Shown in pieces: positions 1-29,212 of a stretch of DNA of 64,000 nucleotides. Positions within the stretch are counted from its first letter, which is position 1; the number at the start of each line of letters is the position of its first letter. Under the pieces are notes generated by a model. That model searched no databases and was not told the origin of the DNA. It worked only from the letters and a program-made list of their open reading frames with translations. The position numbers and the translations under genes are program-made. Source of the DNA: Liriodendron chinense. Its lineage: Eukaryota > Streptophyta > Magnoliopsida > Magnoliales > Magnoliaceae. The stretch covers positions 124,001 to 188,000 of the forward strand of contig ML058554.1 in NCBI GenBank assembly GCA_003013855.2, read 5' to 3'.

Positions 1-37
1 GTCTTTTTCCTTATTCTATTACAACATAAATACATGT

Positions 38-17523
<17,486 letters not shown>

Positions 17524-17760
17524 GGGTGCTAATTTTTTAGTTGTAAGCAGCAACTTAAATAGGAAAGAGATCTTTGACGCAAAATTCCTGGGTAATTTGC
17601 AATTTTCCAAACAATACCTCACGGTTGGAAATTCTTTGTAGATAATTTCTGAGAAGGGAATTACCAAAATATCCTCACCACAGAGCCCGTGCTTTTCATT
17701 GGTCCAAGTCAGCACTGATGACATCAGCTGATGTCAATGGAGAAAATATGAAGAAAATAA
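17524..17760 (-). promoter_or_regulatory. Likely WSD1-like promoter-proximal region
   Basis: On the minus strand a TATA-like CCTATTTAAG lies about 30-40 bases upstream of the chosen ATG. The palindromic 'gtcagctgatgtcatcagtgctgac' type sequence (17705-17735) recurs at 27007-27034 in repeat DNA, so it may be repeat-derived. The transcription start is not determinable. The TATA box is very near the ATG, so the 5' untranslated region would be short or the true TATA box lies elsewhere. Confidence 0.3.
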
Positions 17761-18010
17761 AAAACAGAAATACGTGTAGAGGTGCCAATGGGTCGGGTCA
17801 AGTCAAGTTCCGGTCGGGTCATTTCCACCTCAACCCTAACCCGACCCAAATTGAATTCGGGTTGGATTTTCCCAACCCTTGCCCAGCCCAAATTAAACCG
17901 GGTCGGGTCAAGTTGACCCACATTTTAATGATCAACTAACTAATTTGTGTATTAAACTAGATGTATATAACACTAGTATTCAATTGAAAACCAAACCATT
18001 TATGTTTAAT

Positions 18011-18012
<2 letters not shown>

Positions 18013-18103
<91 letters not shown>

Positions 18104-18133
18104 TGCTCACCTCTCGTGCCCAGGTGAGCATTC

Positions 18134-18175
<42 letters not shown>
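18013..18175. repeat. Long palindrome: (TA)n(GA)n - unique stem - (TC)n(TA)n
   Basis: (TA)~29(GA)~15, then GGAATGCTCACCT, a short loop, then AGGTGAGCATTCC, (TC)~13 and (TA)~8. The unique stem is perfect for at least 13 bp and is extended by the microsatellites, so the 160 bp can fold into one hairpin. Confidence 0.9.
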
Positions 18176-18660
18176 GGAAATTGTATTATATGTGGGCCCC
18201 ACTATGATGTGTAATGGGCATCCACACCATGCATTTGGTGGGTCCCCCATTGGGTATGGTATATCTAAAAAATCAGCTGTATCCGGTACTCAAGTGGGCC
18301 ATACCAATTGAAACAGTGTAAAGTCATGCCTACAACATCTAAAAGCACTTGTAGGGGCCCATCTGAGTTTTGGATATGGTTGAAACTTGGTATGACCTCT
18401 TTTTTAAGTGGGACACGCACAATGAATGGGCTGGATTTCTCAACCACATCTCAGTCGATCTTATAAACGATCATAAAGGTTTCAATGGGTGGATATCACT
18501 CTTAACTGTTATCTATGGTGTGGCCCACCCAAATCATGGATTGGACTGAGTTTTAGGCCCATGGCCCACTACGGAATGGTGCATCTGATTAATGGTGAGG
18601 ATGCCCATTACACATCACAGTGGGGCCCACACAGCCCATGAGGTCTAGCGCATAGTAATA
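18175..18660. mobile_element. MITE with long terminal inverted repeats, copy B
   Basis: The terminal repeats are about 60 bp: left tgtgggccccactatgatg, tgtaatgggcatccacacc; right inverse ggatgcccattacacatcac, agtggggcccacacagccca. This is an inverse copy of 7840-8353. It sits beside a TA microsatellite, as does copy A. Confidence 0.75.
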
Positions 18661-19222
18661 TATATAACCGAGGCTTTTTTATAGAGTATTTCTATTACGC
18701 AAATACTGAATGAGAAAAATAAATAGATAGAATGAAATATAGATTTAAAGCATACTTCTTTAAGCATCAACATCGTTAGAGTGATGGGACGGCATTGATG
18801 AAACATATAACGCAGCTTGTTCTCTCTACCTCGTGTGGCTGAAAGAAGCCCTCTCTTTACAACCCACTGTAAGGGTTTTAGAAATAGAGAATTTATAATG
18901 GCTTTTTTTAAATGCATTGACAAAGAATATTTCTTAATACTCTTGCATGTAAAACTTTTTGAATTTGACATTTAATATTTCATCCAAACCATCCAATTAA
19001 TGTCCAACAATTTTATTTTTATTTTTTTGATAATTGGATCAAATCAACAAGACCATTTGATATTTAAATTTTTAAATAGTTAAATTATGGACACAATTAT
19101 TAAAATGGAACCATTTGATCTTTTTATTTTAACCGTTCAATAAATTCCTATCAACAGTCAAATAAATATAACCATTAAGATAATTTTCTTAATTTATTTT
19201 ATGGACCATTAGCTACCATTTC

Positions 19223-19476
19223 TGGAGGTTGGTTGTCCATTGATCCTGTTGTACTAAGAAAATTTTCTAAGGAAGGGCAGTAACAACTTCAAACCGAGTG
19301 ATCTTTGATCAAGCCTCGAATATACGATAAGTTGTTTTAATTTTTCTTTAAAAAACCTTCTCTTCTATCTGTTTATAAAAAAAAGTATTCTATTATCTGT
19401 TTTGAAACAGATTTATTCACAATTAATATTCAGTTTATAATACCATATATCTAAATTTTACAATCCAGATCCTACA
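19223..19476 (+). repeat. Partial 5' LTR of the copia element (first copy)
   Basis: It matches 25709-25967, starting at 'tggaggttggttgtccattg' and ending '...cagatcctaca'. The upstream two thirds of the LTR are missing. Confidence 0.85.
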
Positions 19477-19507
19477 ATCTTGAAGTTGTTAAAGTAAGAT
19501 CTAGATA

Positions 19508-20237
19508 ATGGCGATCATTATAGTTAACACGACCTCAGAATTGTTCAAAATTGAGCCCTTTGCTAGACAACATTTTAAGAGATGGAAACAAAAACTAAAT
19601 TTTGCATTTGACACACTTAAAGTGTCATATGTTCTATCTGATTCTTTCAAGTATGCTGTCAATAATAAAGCCCATACGAGAGATGATTACAATTGTAAGA
19701 ATTACATCTTGAACACTCTCCAATGAATTATATGATGTATATACAACATATTCAAGTGCAAAAGAAATGTGGGTTGTACTTAAAAAGAAATACAAGTTGG
19801 AAGAGGCCGGAGCTAAGAAACATGTAATTGTGAATTTCCTACATTATAATATGAAAGATGAAAAAACTGATTTTGATAAGATTTTAGAGTACAAAAATTT
19901 GATTCATGAACTTCAAATAGAAGACCTCAAAATGGATGAAACCTTTCTTAGAGGTGCACTTATTAAAAAGTTGCCACCTTCCTAGAAAAACGATATGACT
20001 ATGGAAAGTATCATAGTTCATATTCAAATAGAAGAGGTCAACAAAATAAGGGACAAAAAAGAAAACGCAAATGAATTTGTTTCGAAAGTAATCTCATTGA
20101 ACCAAGTCAAGAAAACAAAAAAAAAAAGGGTTCATATATTTCATTATGGAAAATCAGGTCATTATATAGATCATTGTAGGCTAAAAAATAAGACAGTTGC
20201 AAAACCAATAAAAAAAGGGCAAATGTTTTCATTGTAA
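19508..20237 (+). pseudogene. copia gag, first copy, broken
   Basis: The start ATGGCGATCATT is followed by KIEPFARQHFKRWKQKL, typical of copia gag. In-frame stops occur at about 19724 and 19983. The zinc-knuckle Cys is lost (FHYGKSGHYIDHC). The protease start WVLDIGATRH appears at about 20370, then the sequence breaks into the next LTR copy at about 20420. Confidence 0.85.
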
Positions 20238-20424
20238 CAAACCTAGGCATCATATTGGAGAATGAAGACTGAATAAGAAAGAATCCAAGGTTCAAGTTAA
20301 TCTTGTAGAACAAGATGTGGAGGATGTGATAGCCGTCGTTATATCTAAAGTAAACCTACTAAAAAATATGCATTGGGTACTAGATATTGGGGCTACTCGT
20401 CACATACGCAAAGGTTTACTGTTA

Positions 20425-20689
20425 CAACCCTCGCCAGAAAGCCGTTGTATCCTGGAGGTTGGTTGTCCATTGTTCCTGTTGCACTAAGAAATTTTTCTAA
20501 GGGAGGGCAGTAACAACTTCAAACCACGAGTATACGATAAGTTGTTTTAATTTTTCTTTCAAAAACCTTTTCTTCTATCTATTTTAAAAAAAAAACAGTA
20601 TTCTATTATCTATTTTGAAACAAATTTATTCACAATTAATATTCAATTTATAATACCATATATCTAAATTTTACAATCCAGATCCTACA
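20425..20689 (+). repeat. Partial LTR, internal second copy
   Basis: It extends a little further 5' than the first copy: 'agaaagccgttgtatcctgg' matches 'caatagccgttgtatcctga' of the 3' LTR near 25696. It is followed by a second gag start. Confidence 0.85.
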
Positions 20690-20720
20690 ATCTTAAAGTT
20701 GTTAAAGTAAGATCTAGATA

Positions 20721-21452
20721 ATGGCGACCATTACAGTTAACGCGACCTCAGAATTGTCCAAAATTGAGCCCTTTGCTGGACAACATTTTAAGAGATGGAA
20801 ATAGAAACTGAATTTTGCATTGGACACACTTAAGGTGTCGTATGTTCTATCTGATTCTTTCAAGTATGATGACAACAATAAAGCCCATACGAGAGATGAT
20901 CACAATTATAAGAATTACATCTTAAACACTCTCCAATGAATTATATGATATATATATACAACATATTTAAGTGCAAAAGAAATATGGGCTGTACTTGAAA
21001 AGAAATACAAATTGGAAGAGGCCGGAGCTAAGAAACATGTAATTGCAAATTTTCTATATTATAATATGAAAGATGAAAAGACTGTTTCTGATCAGATTTT
21101 AGAGTACAAAAATTTGATTCATGAACTTCAAATAGAAGACCTCAAAATGGATGAAACCTTTCTTATAGGTGCACTTATTGAAAAGTTGCCGCCTTCCTTA
21201 AAAAACGATATGACTATGGAAAGTATCATAGTTCATATTCGAATAGAAGAGGTCAACAAAATAAGGGATAAAAAAGAAAACGCAAATGAATTTGTTTCGA
21301 AAGCCAATCTCATTAAACCAAGTCAAGAAAACAAAAGGAAAAAGGGGTCATATTTTCATTGTGGAAAATCAGGTTATTACGTAAATCAGTGCAAGCTAAA
21401 AAATAAAACAGTTGCAAAATCAATAAAAAAAGGGCAAACGTTTTCATTGTAA
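20721..21452 (+). pseudogene. copia gag, second copy, broken
   Basis: Nearly identical to the first copy, with stops at about 20803 and 20937. The first zinc knuckle is better kept (YFHCGKSGYYVNQC). A second knuckle (HCNKPGHHIGE then a stop) lies one frame off at about 21440-21485. Confidence 0.85.
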
Positions 21453-21539
21453 CAAACCTGGGCATCATATTGGAGAATGAAGACTGAAGAAGAAAGAATC
21501 CAAGGCTCAAGTTAATATTGTAGAACAAGATGTGGAAGA

Positions 21540-24500
21540 TGTGATAGCCGCCGTTATATCTGAAGTAAACCTAGTAAAAAATATGCATTGGGTACTAGAT
21601 ATTGGGGCTACTCGTCACATATGCAAAGATCGAAGCATGTTTGCCTCCTATCAAGCAGTAGAGGATGAAGAATAGGTGTTTATGAAAAATGCTCGAACTT
21701 CCTCAATTGTTGGAAAAAGAAAAGTGTTGTTAAAGCTCACATCATGAAAGACTCTTACTCTGAACGATGTTCTGCATAGCTGAGATTCAAAAAAAACTTA
21801 TTTCTGAATCTCTATTAAATAAAATTGAAGTTAAGTTGGTGTTCGACTCAAATAAGTTTGTACTTTCTAAGAATGGAGTATTTTTGGGAAATGGTTATTG
21901 TTGTGATGGACTTTTTATTTTGAATGTAATAGTCAATGATATTAATAATAAGAATTTTAGTTCTATTTATATTATTGAGTCACTTAAGTTATGACATAAA
22001 AGACTAGGACATATAAATGCAGGTTACATTAAAAAAATGCAAATGTTGGGTCTAATACCTAACTTATCAAATAATGAATTAGACAAATGTGAGACATGTG
22101 TCGAATCTAAATTACATAAAAGATCCTTCAAACCTGTAATTAGACACACTGAAACTCTTAAATTAATTCACAGTGATCTTTGTGATTTTAAAAATCACAT
22201 ATCTAGAAATGATAAAATGTATTATATATTACCTTTGTAGATGATCACTCAAGATTCACTAAAATATATTTATTGAGAAATAAAGATGATGCACTAAAAT
22301 CCTTTATTATACGTAAAACAAAAGTTAAAAATCAACTAAATAAGAAAATTAAATGTTTAAAGTAAGATAAGGGAAGTGAATATGAATCCCTGATGCTTAA
22401 AGAATTTTGTGAAAAAATTGGTATCATTCATGAAACCACTGCACTTTATACCCTTGAACAAAATGGTATAGCAGAAAGAAAAAATAGGACATTAAAAGAA
22501 ATGATGAATGTAATGTTGATTAGTTTAGGATTAGCATCCAATATGTGGGGAGAAGCAATACTCTCTACTTGCTATATTCAAAATAGAATACCAATGACAT
22601 CTATAGGAAAAATACTTTATGAACTTTGGAAAGGTTATCCACCTAATTTTAAATATATTCAAATTGTGGGGGTGTCTTGCTAAAGTAGGACTACCTGAAC
22701 CTTAAAAAAAAGAAATTAGGTCTTAGAAAAATAGACTGTGTATTTATAGGATATGCTAACAACGATGTAGCTTATAGGTTCTTGGTTCTAAAATCTAAAG
22801 ATAATATTCTAGATCCTTTTATTATGATTGAGACAAGAGATATAGAATTCTTTGAAAATTAATTCCCTATGAAAGTACTATCAAAAGAAATATAAGAGTT
22901 TGTTGATTCAAATATTGCCTCAACTAGTAGGAATGTAGAAAAGAAAATAAAGAAGAAATAGGATCTAGAAGAAGTTTCAGAGTTAGAAACGAGCCTAACT
23001 TAGGAGATGAAATCTTTAAATACATGTACTTACTTGAAGAAGATCATCAGACTTACTCAGAAGCTATTAATTCGCCAAATGTCTCATTCTGAAAAGAAGT
23101 TATTAAAGATGAACTAGAGTCTATTATGTCAAATAATACATGAGAATTAGTAGACTTACAACCTGGTAATAAGTCAATAGGTTGTAAATGGATTTTTAGG
23201 AAAAAGATGAAACCAAATGGAATCATTGATAAATTTAAGGCAAGACTAGTAGCCAAAGGTTTTAGAAAAAGAAAAAAGGAATTAATTATTTCGATACATA
23301 TACCCTAGTTGTTAGAATGTCTTCTATCAGAATGCTTACAGCCATTGCCTCTATATGTAAGTTAATAGTACACTAGATGGATGTTAAAACGACTTTCTTA
23401 AATGGGAAATTAGAAGAAGAAATTACATGGATCAACCTGAAGGCTATAAATAAAAGAAAAAAAAAAATAAAGCTTGTAAGCTAATTAGATCTCTATATGA
23501 TCTAAAGCAAGCTCCTGAACAGTGGCATGAGAAGTTTAATAATGTTTTAAAATCAAATGAATTTAAATTAAATGATGCAGATAGATGTATGTATAACAAA
23601 TTTACAGGAAATGAAGGAGTAATAATTTATTTATATGTAAATGACATGCTCATCTTTGGAACTGATCTTAAGATAGTTAAATCCACCAAGAAGTTATTGT
23701 CATGTAAGTTTGACATGAAAAACTTGGGTGAAGCTACTATGATTTTAGGCATAAAAGTGATCAGAAAAAATGAAGGTTTTATCCTTTCACAATCTCATTA
23801 CATTGAGAAAATGTTAAAAATCTTTGATCACTTTGACAGTATGCTTATAAGTACTCCTTATGACTATACCTTACATCTAAAAAAGAATACAAGTGATAGT
23901 GTATCACAATTAAAATATTCTAAAATAATTAGAAGCCTCATATACTTAATGAATTGCACTAGACTTGATATAGCATATGCAATAAACATGATGAGTAGAT
24001 ATACACATAATCCTAAACATGAACATTGGAATGCTTTATCTAGAATACTAAGGTATCTTAAGGGTACAATGAAATATGGTATACATTATTATGGTTTTTC
24101 CGCTGTATTAGAGGGATACATAAATAATGCTAACTAGATTAGTGATTCAGATGAAACTAAATTCACAAGTGGATATATTTTTACTTTGGGTGGAGGAGTC
24201 ATTTCTTGGAAATCCACCAAGCAGACATGTATAGCTTAATCTACTATGAAATCCAAGTTTGTAGCCTTGGAAAAGGCAAGCATAGAAGTCGAATGACTGA
24301 GAAATCTTTTGCCTGACACTCCTTTGTGGCCTAAGCCTGTAATAGTAATTTCATTGTATTGTGATTGTCAAGCAACAATAGCTAAGGCTAAAAGTAAGAT
24401 ATATAATGGCAAAAGTAGACATATTAATTAAACTCCGACATAACATGGTGAGACACTTGTTGAATGACGGAGTAATAATCATTGATTTTGTGAGATCGGA

Positions 24501-24580
24501 GAAGAGTTTGGTAGATCCTCTAACAAATAACTATCTAAGAAGTTAGTCTTAGAAACATTGAAGGGAATGAGACTAAGCTC
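21540..24580 (+). pseudogene. copia pol (protease-integrase-RT-RNase H), broken
   Basis: Protease WVLDIGATRHICKD (about 21590) has Ile where the active-site DSG/DTG Ser/Thr would be expected. The integrase region has HKRLGHIN (about 21996), CETCVESKLHKRSF and HSDLCDF (about 22170), then EQNGIAERKNRTLKEM (about 22455). RT has KPNGIIDKFKARLVAKGF (about 23215) and YVNDMLIF (23634). The RNase H part has SGYIFTLGGGVISWKSTKQ (about 24168). At least ten stops or frameshifts occur. The longest open stretch is 23589-24137. It cannot make a functional polyprotein. Confidence 0.9.
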
Positions 24581-25144
24581 AATATTATGAGTTACCAGTG
24601 TTGGCAACCCAACCTATACAAATAGAGATCTCATGTGGTAGGTTTTCAAATGGGTACACAATAAGACATAGGAGACGACTAAGTATTGTCCTGAGTAAGT
24701 CCTATTCTATGGTGTAGGCAATGCAAGCAGCAACGAAGAAGGTTGAGTTTGAACTCTTAATGAATCCATATGTCAAAAAATTTGGTGGTGTATTCAGTTG
24801 CTGCCTACACTTGATGGAATTCACCTATATAAGTGTGGAGAGGGGGCCGCTTCCTATTAGAATTTAAGCGAATTCTCTAGAGTACTCATGAAATCTAGAA
24901 AATGGTGTATGGTCAAAAAGCACCAAATTGCAGAACCACCTGCAGCGGGAAGAATTGTGTGAGTTGCTTGTCTACGTGATTTACGATTAAAGGAGTCTTG
25001 TTTAAGACTATGTCACTTGACTCTTGTAGACCTATCTTGCATACTCTAGGTGTCGATCGATTTAATTAAGTCAAATTAACATTAACATTAGGCACAACTA
25101 TTCTTGTTTAACTCGAAAAGTTTATTTTGAATAATATGGGAGAC

Positions 25145-25967
25145 TGTTGTATTTTATTGTTTCAAAATAAATAAAATCAAATGTTTTGAAATTTTTAAAA
25201 CTTCCCTCCAAACTTTATATAGTGATTTTTGAATTTATCTTTTTGTGCAAGAAGATAGTCCCACGTCAGATTTGAGTTGGAAAATTTGGATGGGCCGTGG
25301 CCGTGGATGTGTGACATGTGTGTGTGTGTGTGCGTGTGCGGGTGCGGGTGCAGGTGCGCCTCTAGCCAGAAAGCCCAACAGACTTTTTCTTTTGCCAAAA
25401 GACACATCCAACTGCGGTTTGAATCAGGCCCTAATAATGGCCTTCTTCTACAGAGAAGCCCAACGGTCATTTTGTTTGAAAATCGAAGCAATGCATCTCT
25501 GTTTTAATGGGTACTTAAACACCCATTCGAGACATTTCTTAAAGTCTATAAAAAGACTTCTGATAATCTTGTTTTATTCATTCGAAATTCATCTTTGCTC
25601 TCTTGATTTTCTGCAGTTGAAATTTTTGTTCTTCTTCGAGTTAAGCCTACAAAGAATGGTTCGGGCCTGCATACGGAATGCAACCTCGTGACCAGGCAAT
25701 AGCCGTTGTATCCTGAAGGTTAGCTGTCCATTGATCCTGTTGCACTAAGAAAATTGTCTAAGGGATGGCAGTAGCAACTTCAAGTTGAGTGATCTTCGAT
25801 CACACCTCGACTATACGATAAGTTGTTTTAATTTTTCTTTCAAAAACCTTCTCTTCTATCCATTTTTTTAAAAAAATATTCTATTATTTCTTTTGAAATA
25901 GATTTATTCACAATTAATATTCAATTTATAATACCATATAATTAGATTTTACAATCTAGATCTTACA
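25145..25967 (+). repeat. 3' LTR of the copia element
   Basis: It starts TGTTGTATTTTATTG directly after the purine tract aatatgggagac and ends ...TCTTACA. A (GT)n(GC)-type run lies at 25317-25360. Length about 823 bp. Confidence 0.8.
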
Positions 25968-25984
25968 CACATCATCAAGGCAAG

Positions 25985-26140
25985 GAAAAATCCACGGTTG
26001 TCCTTACTCACGTTTAGTGGTAGACTCACTAGAAGTTTCAACACGACGTCATGGGTTTGATTACCTGTTGTGGTAAACTGAAGTAAGGGCCATGCCATCT
26101 TGGGTGAAGCCCGAGTCGTACTAAAACCGCTATATATTTC
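25985..26140 (+). mobile_element. Possible tRNA-derived SINE
   Basis: An A-box-like TTTAGTGGTAGACTCAC (about 26014) and a B-box-like GGTTTGATTACC (26054-26065) are spaced as in RNA polymerase III promoters. It is followed by short non-coding sequence and begins immediately after the copia 3' LTR. No tail or target duplication was identified. Confidence 0.4.
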
Positions 26141-26149
26141 AACGTGGTG

Positions 26150-26830
26150 GAACTTCTGTGGGCCCCACCATAATGTATGTGTTAGATCCATACCGTCCAT
26201 GTATTTTGCAAGATCATTTTACGGCATGAGACAAACATGAGGCGGATCCAGAGCTCAAATGGCCACACCACAAGAAATAGTGGGAATAGAATGCCCCATT
26301 GAAAACTTCTTAGGGCTACAAAAGTCTTGGATCAAACCGGTATTTGTGTTTTCCCTTCATCCATGTTTGTGTGACCTGATCAACAGGTTGGATGACAAAT
26401 AAACGTCATGGTAGGCCCTAGGAAGGTTTCAATGGTAATCAATCAATCCCCACTACTTCCTATGGTATGGTCCACTTGAGCTTTGCATCTGCCATATTTT
26501 TGGCTAAAACCTTAAAATTATCTGAAGAAAATGGATGGACATGGTAGGCCCTAGGAAGGTTTCAATGGTAATCAATCAATCCCCACTACTTCCTATGGTA
26601 TGGTCCACTTGAGCTTTGCATCTGCCACATTTTTGGCTAAAACCCTAAAATTATATGAAGAAAATGGATGGACATACATGGTAGGCCCTAGGAAGGTTTC
26701 AATGGTAATCAATCAATCCCCACTACTTCCTACGGTATGGTCCACTTGAGCTTTGCATCTGCCACTTTTTTTGGCTAAAACCCTAAAATCATGTGAAGAA
26801 AATGGATGGACAGTGTGCATCTAACACACT
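26150..26830. mobile_element. GTGGGCCCCAC-type MITE with internal tandem triplication
   Basis: It starts 'tgtgggccccaccataatgtatgtgttagatcc' and ends 'atggatggacagtgtgcatctaac'. Left and right halves are inverse to each other. The right half is expanded (see 26408-26815). Confidence 0.65.
26408..26815. repeat. Three tandem copies of a 133-137 bp unit
   Basis: The unit starts 'atggtaggccctaggaaggt' at 26408, 26541 and 26678 and ends 'gaagaaaatggatggac'. The copies are almost identical, so the duplication is recent relative to the host MITE. Confidence 0.95.
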
Positions 26831-28146
26831 CAACATATGGTAAGGTCCAAAAAGATACACGCGTCAAAAAACTTCCATTCATGGTTGTGCAGTGACAAAC
26901 GGCTTGCGGAGAGAGAGTCAGTGTATGGAAAAGGAAGTACGTTTTTTTTTTTTTTTTTTTTTTTTAATAGGAAGTACGTATTTTCATTTTTATTTTTCTC
27001 AACTGGCGTCAGCTGATGTCATCAGTGCTGACTTGTAAAAATCAGAATCTCACGGCACAGGAATTCCACTCTTTCTTTAAAAGTAGCAAATTCGAGAATT
27101 GTAGTGTACACGTGTTATCCGTATATCATCCAACCCGTCCAACATATGCGACCCATCGTGGTAATGGCAAGAACAAAAAATCTGGGTGAATCCAATCTTC
27201 AGATCCACCACGCTTGAATTTGGGTGTTTTTATCTTTTACGGTTAGCCCTACTCATTCGGAGCGGGCATCTGCACTGTTTAGGTGTTTGCTGATCCAGTG
27301 GGTTTGATAATCGAAAAAGGCTTCTATTCTCAGCGAATAATGCCTCCAGGGCTGGTCTGCTCCAGACCCTACTTCTGAGTTTCAATTGAGAATGGTTTCT
27401 GGGTAGTGGTGTTTCCATCCTTCCTTTCGCATACTTATGCTTATCAATATGCTCTATAAGGATTCAAGCAGAGGTACGCGGTTTTGATTGTGTGCCTGCT
27501 GGCGCTGATATCTTCTTCCAGCATCTACGAATCAATACAATTCGTGTGGTTGGTGTGTCTCCTCTGGCAATGGTGGATCATAGGGACACTCTGGTGCTAG
27601 TAACTGTTGCTTTAGTCGGCCAGTTCAGTCAGTGTTGTCCAACTGATTCGATTGAATGTTGGGCCCAGTCTCCCATGTGCTATGGTGTGGTTGCTCAGGA
27701 AGGAAGTAGGCGGTGTCATTGAAGATTCCTCTCTCCTGTTAAAGTTTGTTAAAGTTAGGTGCTGTTTGATAAACTGGAAAATAAGCTCTAGGAAAGAAAT
27801 TTACTTGAAAGTGTTGAATTGGAATTTTAAATAATTTTAGGATTATTTTGATAAAAAGTGAAAAAAAAATTTAATACACCACCACTTTCAACATTAACTC
27901 AAGCATTAACTCAAGGAAAGGAAGCTAAAAAATAAAATAAAAAATGAAAAAATAAAATGAAAGTGGTCCACTTTCAACAAGAGAACATGCTGGTTTAATG
28001 CCTAACCGCTTTAGCTACTTCCATGAATCCATCTATCAAAGACAGTGAAACGTGGCTGCTTGTCAGCATATTTACGTTGCCAGATTTCTACGTTGGGTGC
28101 TTTTCACATTGAATGTGGACGGTCCTTATTCATTGGGTGCTTTAAA
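26831..28146. other. Intergenic, no recognised gene
   Basis: It contains a T run (26942-26965) flanked by 'ggaagtacgt' on both sides, and a palindrome near 27007-27034 (tcagctgatgtcatcagtgctga) similar to one upstream of the WSD1-like gene. Open frames of up to 76 residues at 27492-27722 match nothing recognised. AT-rich sequence lies at 27730-27960. Confidence 0.5.
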
Positions 28147-28149
28147 GGG

Positions 28150-28655
28150 AAGCGGATTGCCTGTGACCCGGGCAAAGAGCACAGAGTACCTAGATATACC
28201 TGTGGCCAGGGCTGTGTGGGGTCCACAGAGATGTCTGTGACAAATCCACTCTGTCCATATATTTTACTAGACTGCAATGAGATAGGAATTTAAAAATCAG
28301 GCAGATCCAAATATCAGGTGGGCCACACCAAATGAAAAAGTAGGAACAGAAACGTCCACCGTTAGAACCCTTCTAGAGATGACCATGATGGTTACATGCC
28401 ATCCAAACCGTTCATAGGGTTATTACCACTCAGATAAACTGTCGGATCAAATATCAGTCATGATACAAACCTTCGGTCTTCCCCAGGCGTTCAATCCCCA
28501 CTATTTCGTGTGGTATGGCCTACATGACTTTTGGATCAGCCTGATTTCTAGAATCGTGTCCTTATAAGGTCTTGCAAAATAGATGGACGGAGTGGATTTG
28601 TCACCGACATCTCTCTGCGCTGGAGGTCACAGCTAACAAGAAATCCGCCTCCCCC
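28150..28655. mobile_element. GTGGGCCCCAC-type MITE, relative of 1761-2227
   Basis: The left end GCGGATTGCCTGTGACCCGG and the right end (complement GGCGGATTTC) form the terminal repeat. 'agagatgtctgtgacaaatccactc' on the left is inverse to 'gagtggatttgtcaccgacatctct' on the right. Confidence 0.7.
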
Positions 28656-28693
28656 GTTCTTAGACTAACCCTATTTTAAGGGGGGAGCGAATT

Positions 28694-29212
28694 AGCAGTT
28701 ACCCGGATAACAGCTTAGTAGGTGTTACCCAAACCGTGTGGGACCACATTAATGTATTGTGTTTTATATCCACGCCGTCCATCTATTTTCCTATATTATT
28801 TTAGGATATGATTCCAAACCTCAAGAAGGTCCAAATCTCAGGTGAATCATACGTTTAGAAATAGTGATAAATGACCATTAAAATCTTTTTTTGAGCTACA
28901 AAAGCTTTAGATCAAGCTGCTATTTGTATTTTCCCTTCATTCAAATCTTTTTGACATTATCAACAGGTTGGATGGAAAATAAACATTACAAAATCCTTAC
29001 CATGGGCCTTTTGGAATTTTTAATGGTGAGGCACTCAGTCACCACTGTTTACAGTGTTATGGTCCACCTGATATTTGGATCTGCTTAATTTTTGGGACCC
29101 CACCCTAAAATGATCTATAGAAATGGATGGACGGCGTGGATATAGAATATATCATCAAGGTGGGCCCCACGGTAGGGGTAACACCCACTAAGCTGTTACC
29201 TGAGTAACAGCC
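28694..29212. mobile_element. GTGGGCCCCAC-type MITE with GTTACC-rich 35-bp terminal repeats
   Basis: Left CAGTTACCCGGATAACAGCT (then tagtaggtgttaccc) and right complement CTGTTACTCAGGTAACAGCT (then tagtgggtgttaccc) are inverse repeats. The interior is again self-inverse (tatccacgccgtccatc / gatggacggcgtggata). Confidence 0.75.

Larger units (their letters stand above)
17770..19222. repeat. Dispersed repeat with GGGTCGGGTC-type ends, copy B, with nested insertions
   Basis: This is homologous to 6366-7020. 'gtagaggtgccaatgggtcg' begins it, and 'catccaaaccatccaattaatgtcc' to 'atggaccattagctaccatttc' ends it at about 19222, where the copia fragment starts abruptly. It is interrupted by the TA/GA hairpin (18013-18175) and by the MITE (18175-18660), neither of which is in copy A. 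Confidence 0.5.
19223..25967 (+). mobile_element. Degenerate Ty1/copia LTR retrotransposon with duplicated LTR-gag segment
   Basis: The order is: partial LTR, gag, start of protease, partial LTR, gag, protease, integrase, reverse transcriptase, RNase H, then a full 3' LTR (25145-25967). Integrase before reverse transcriptase defines copia. Many in-frame stops and frameshifts occur, and the RT catalytic motif reads YVNDM instead of YVDDM. The 5' LTR lacks its U3 part. No TGG-type primer-binding site follows either 5' LTR copy. The element lies 1.7 kb upstream of the WSD1-like start codon. Confidence 0.93.

Noticed and set aside
17524..17724. 67-residue N-terminal extension of the WSD1-like protein
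   Set aside because: The family starts close to the MASNQ methionine. The upstream stretch contains a TATA-like sequence and has no family similarity.
27492..27722. 76-residue plus-strand frame in the spacer
   Set aside because: No domain, no homologue recognised, and no splice or promoter context.
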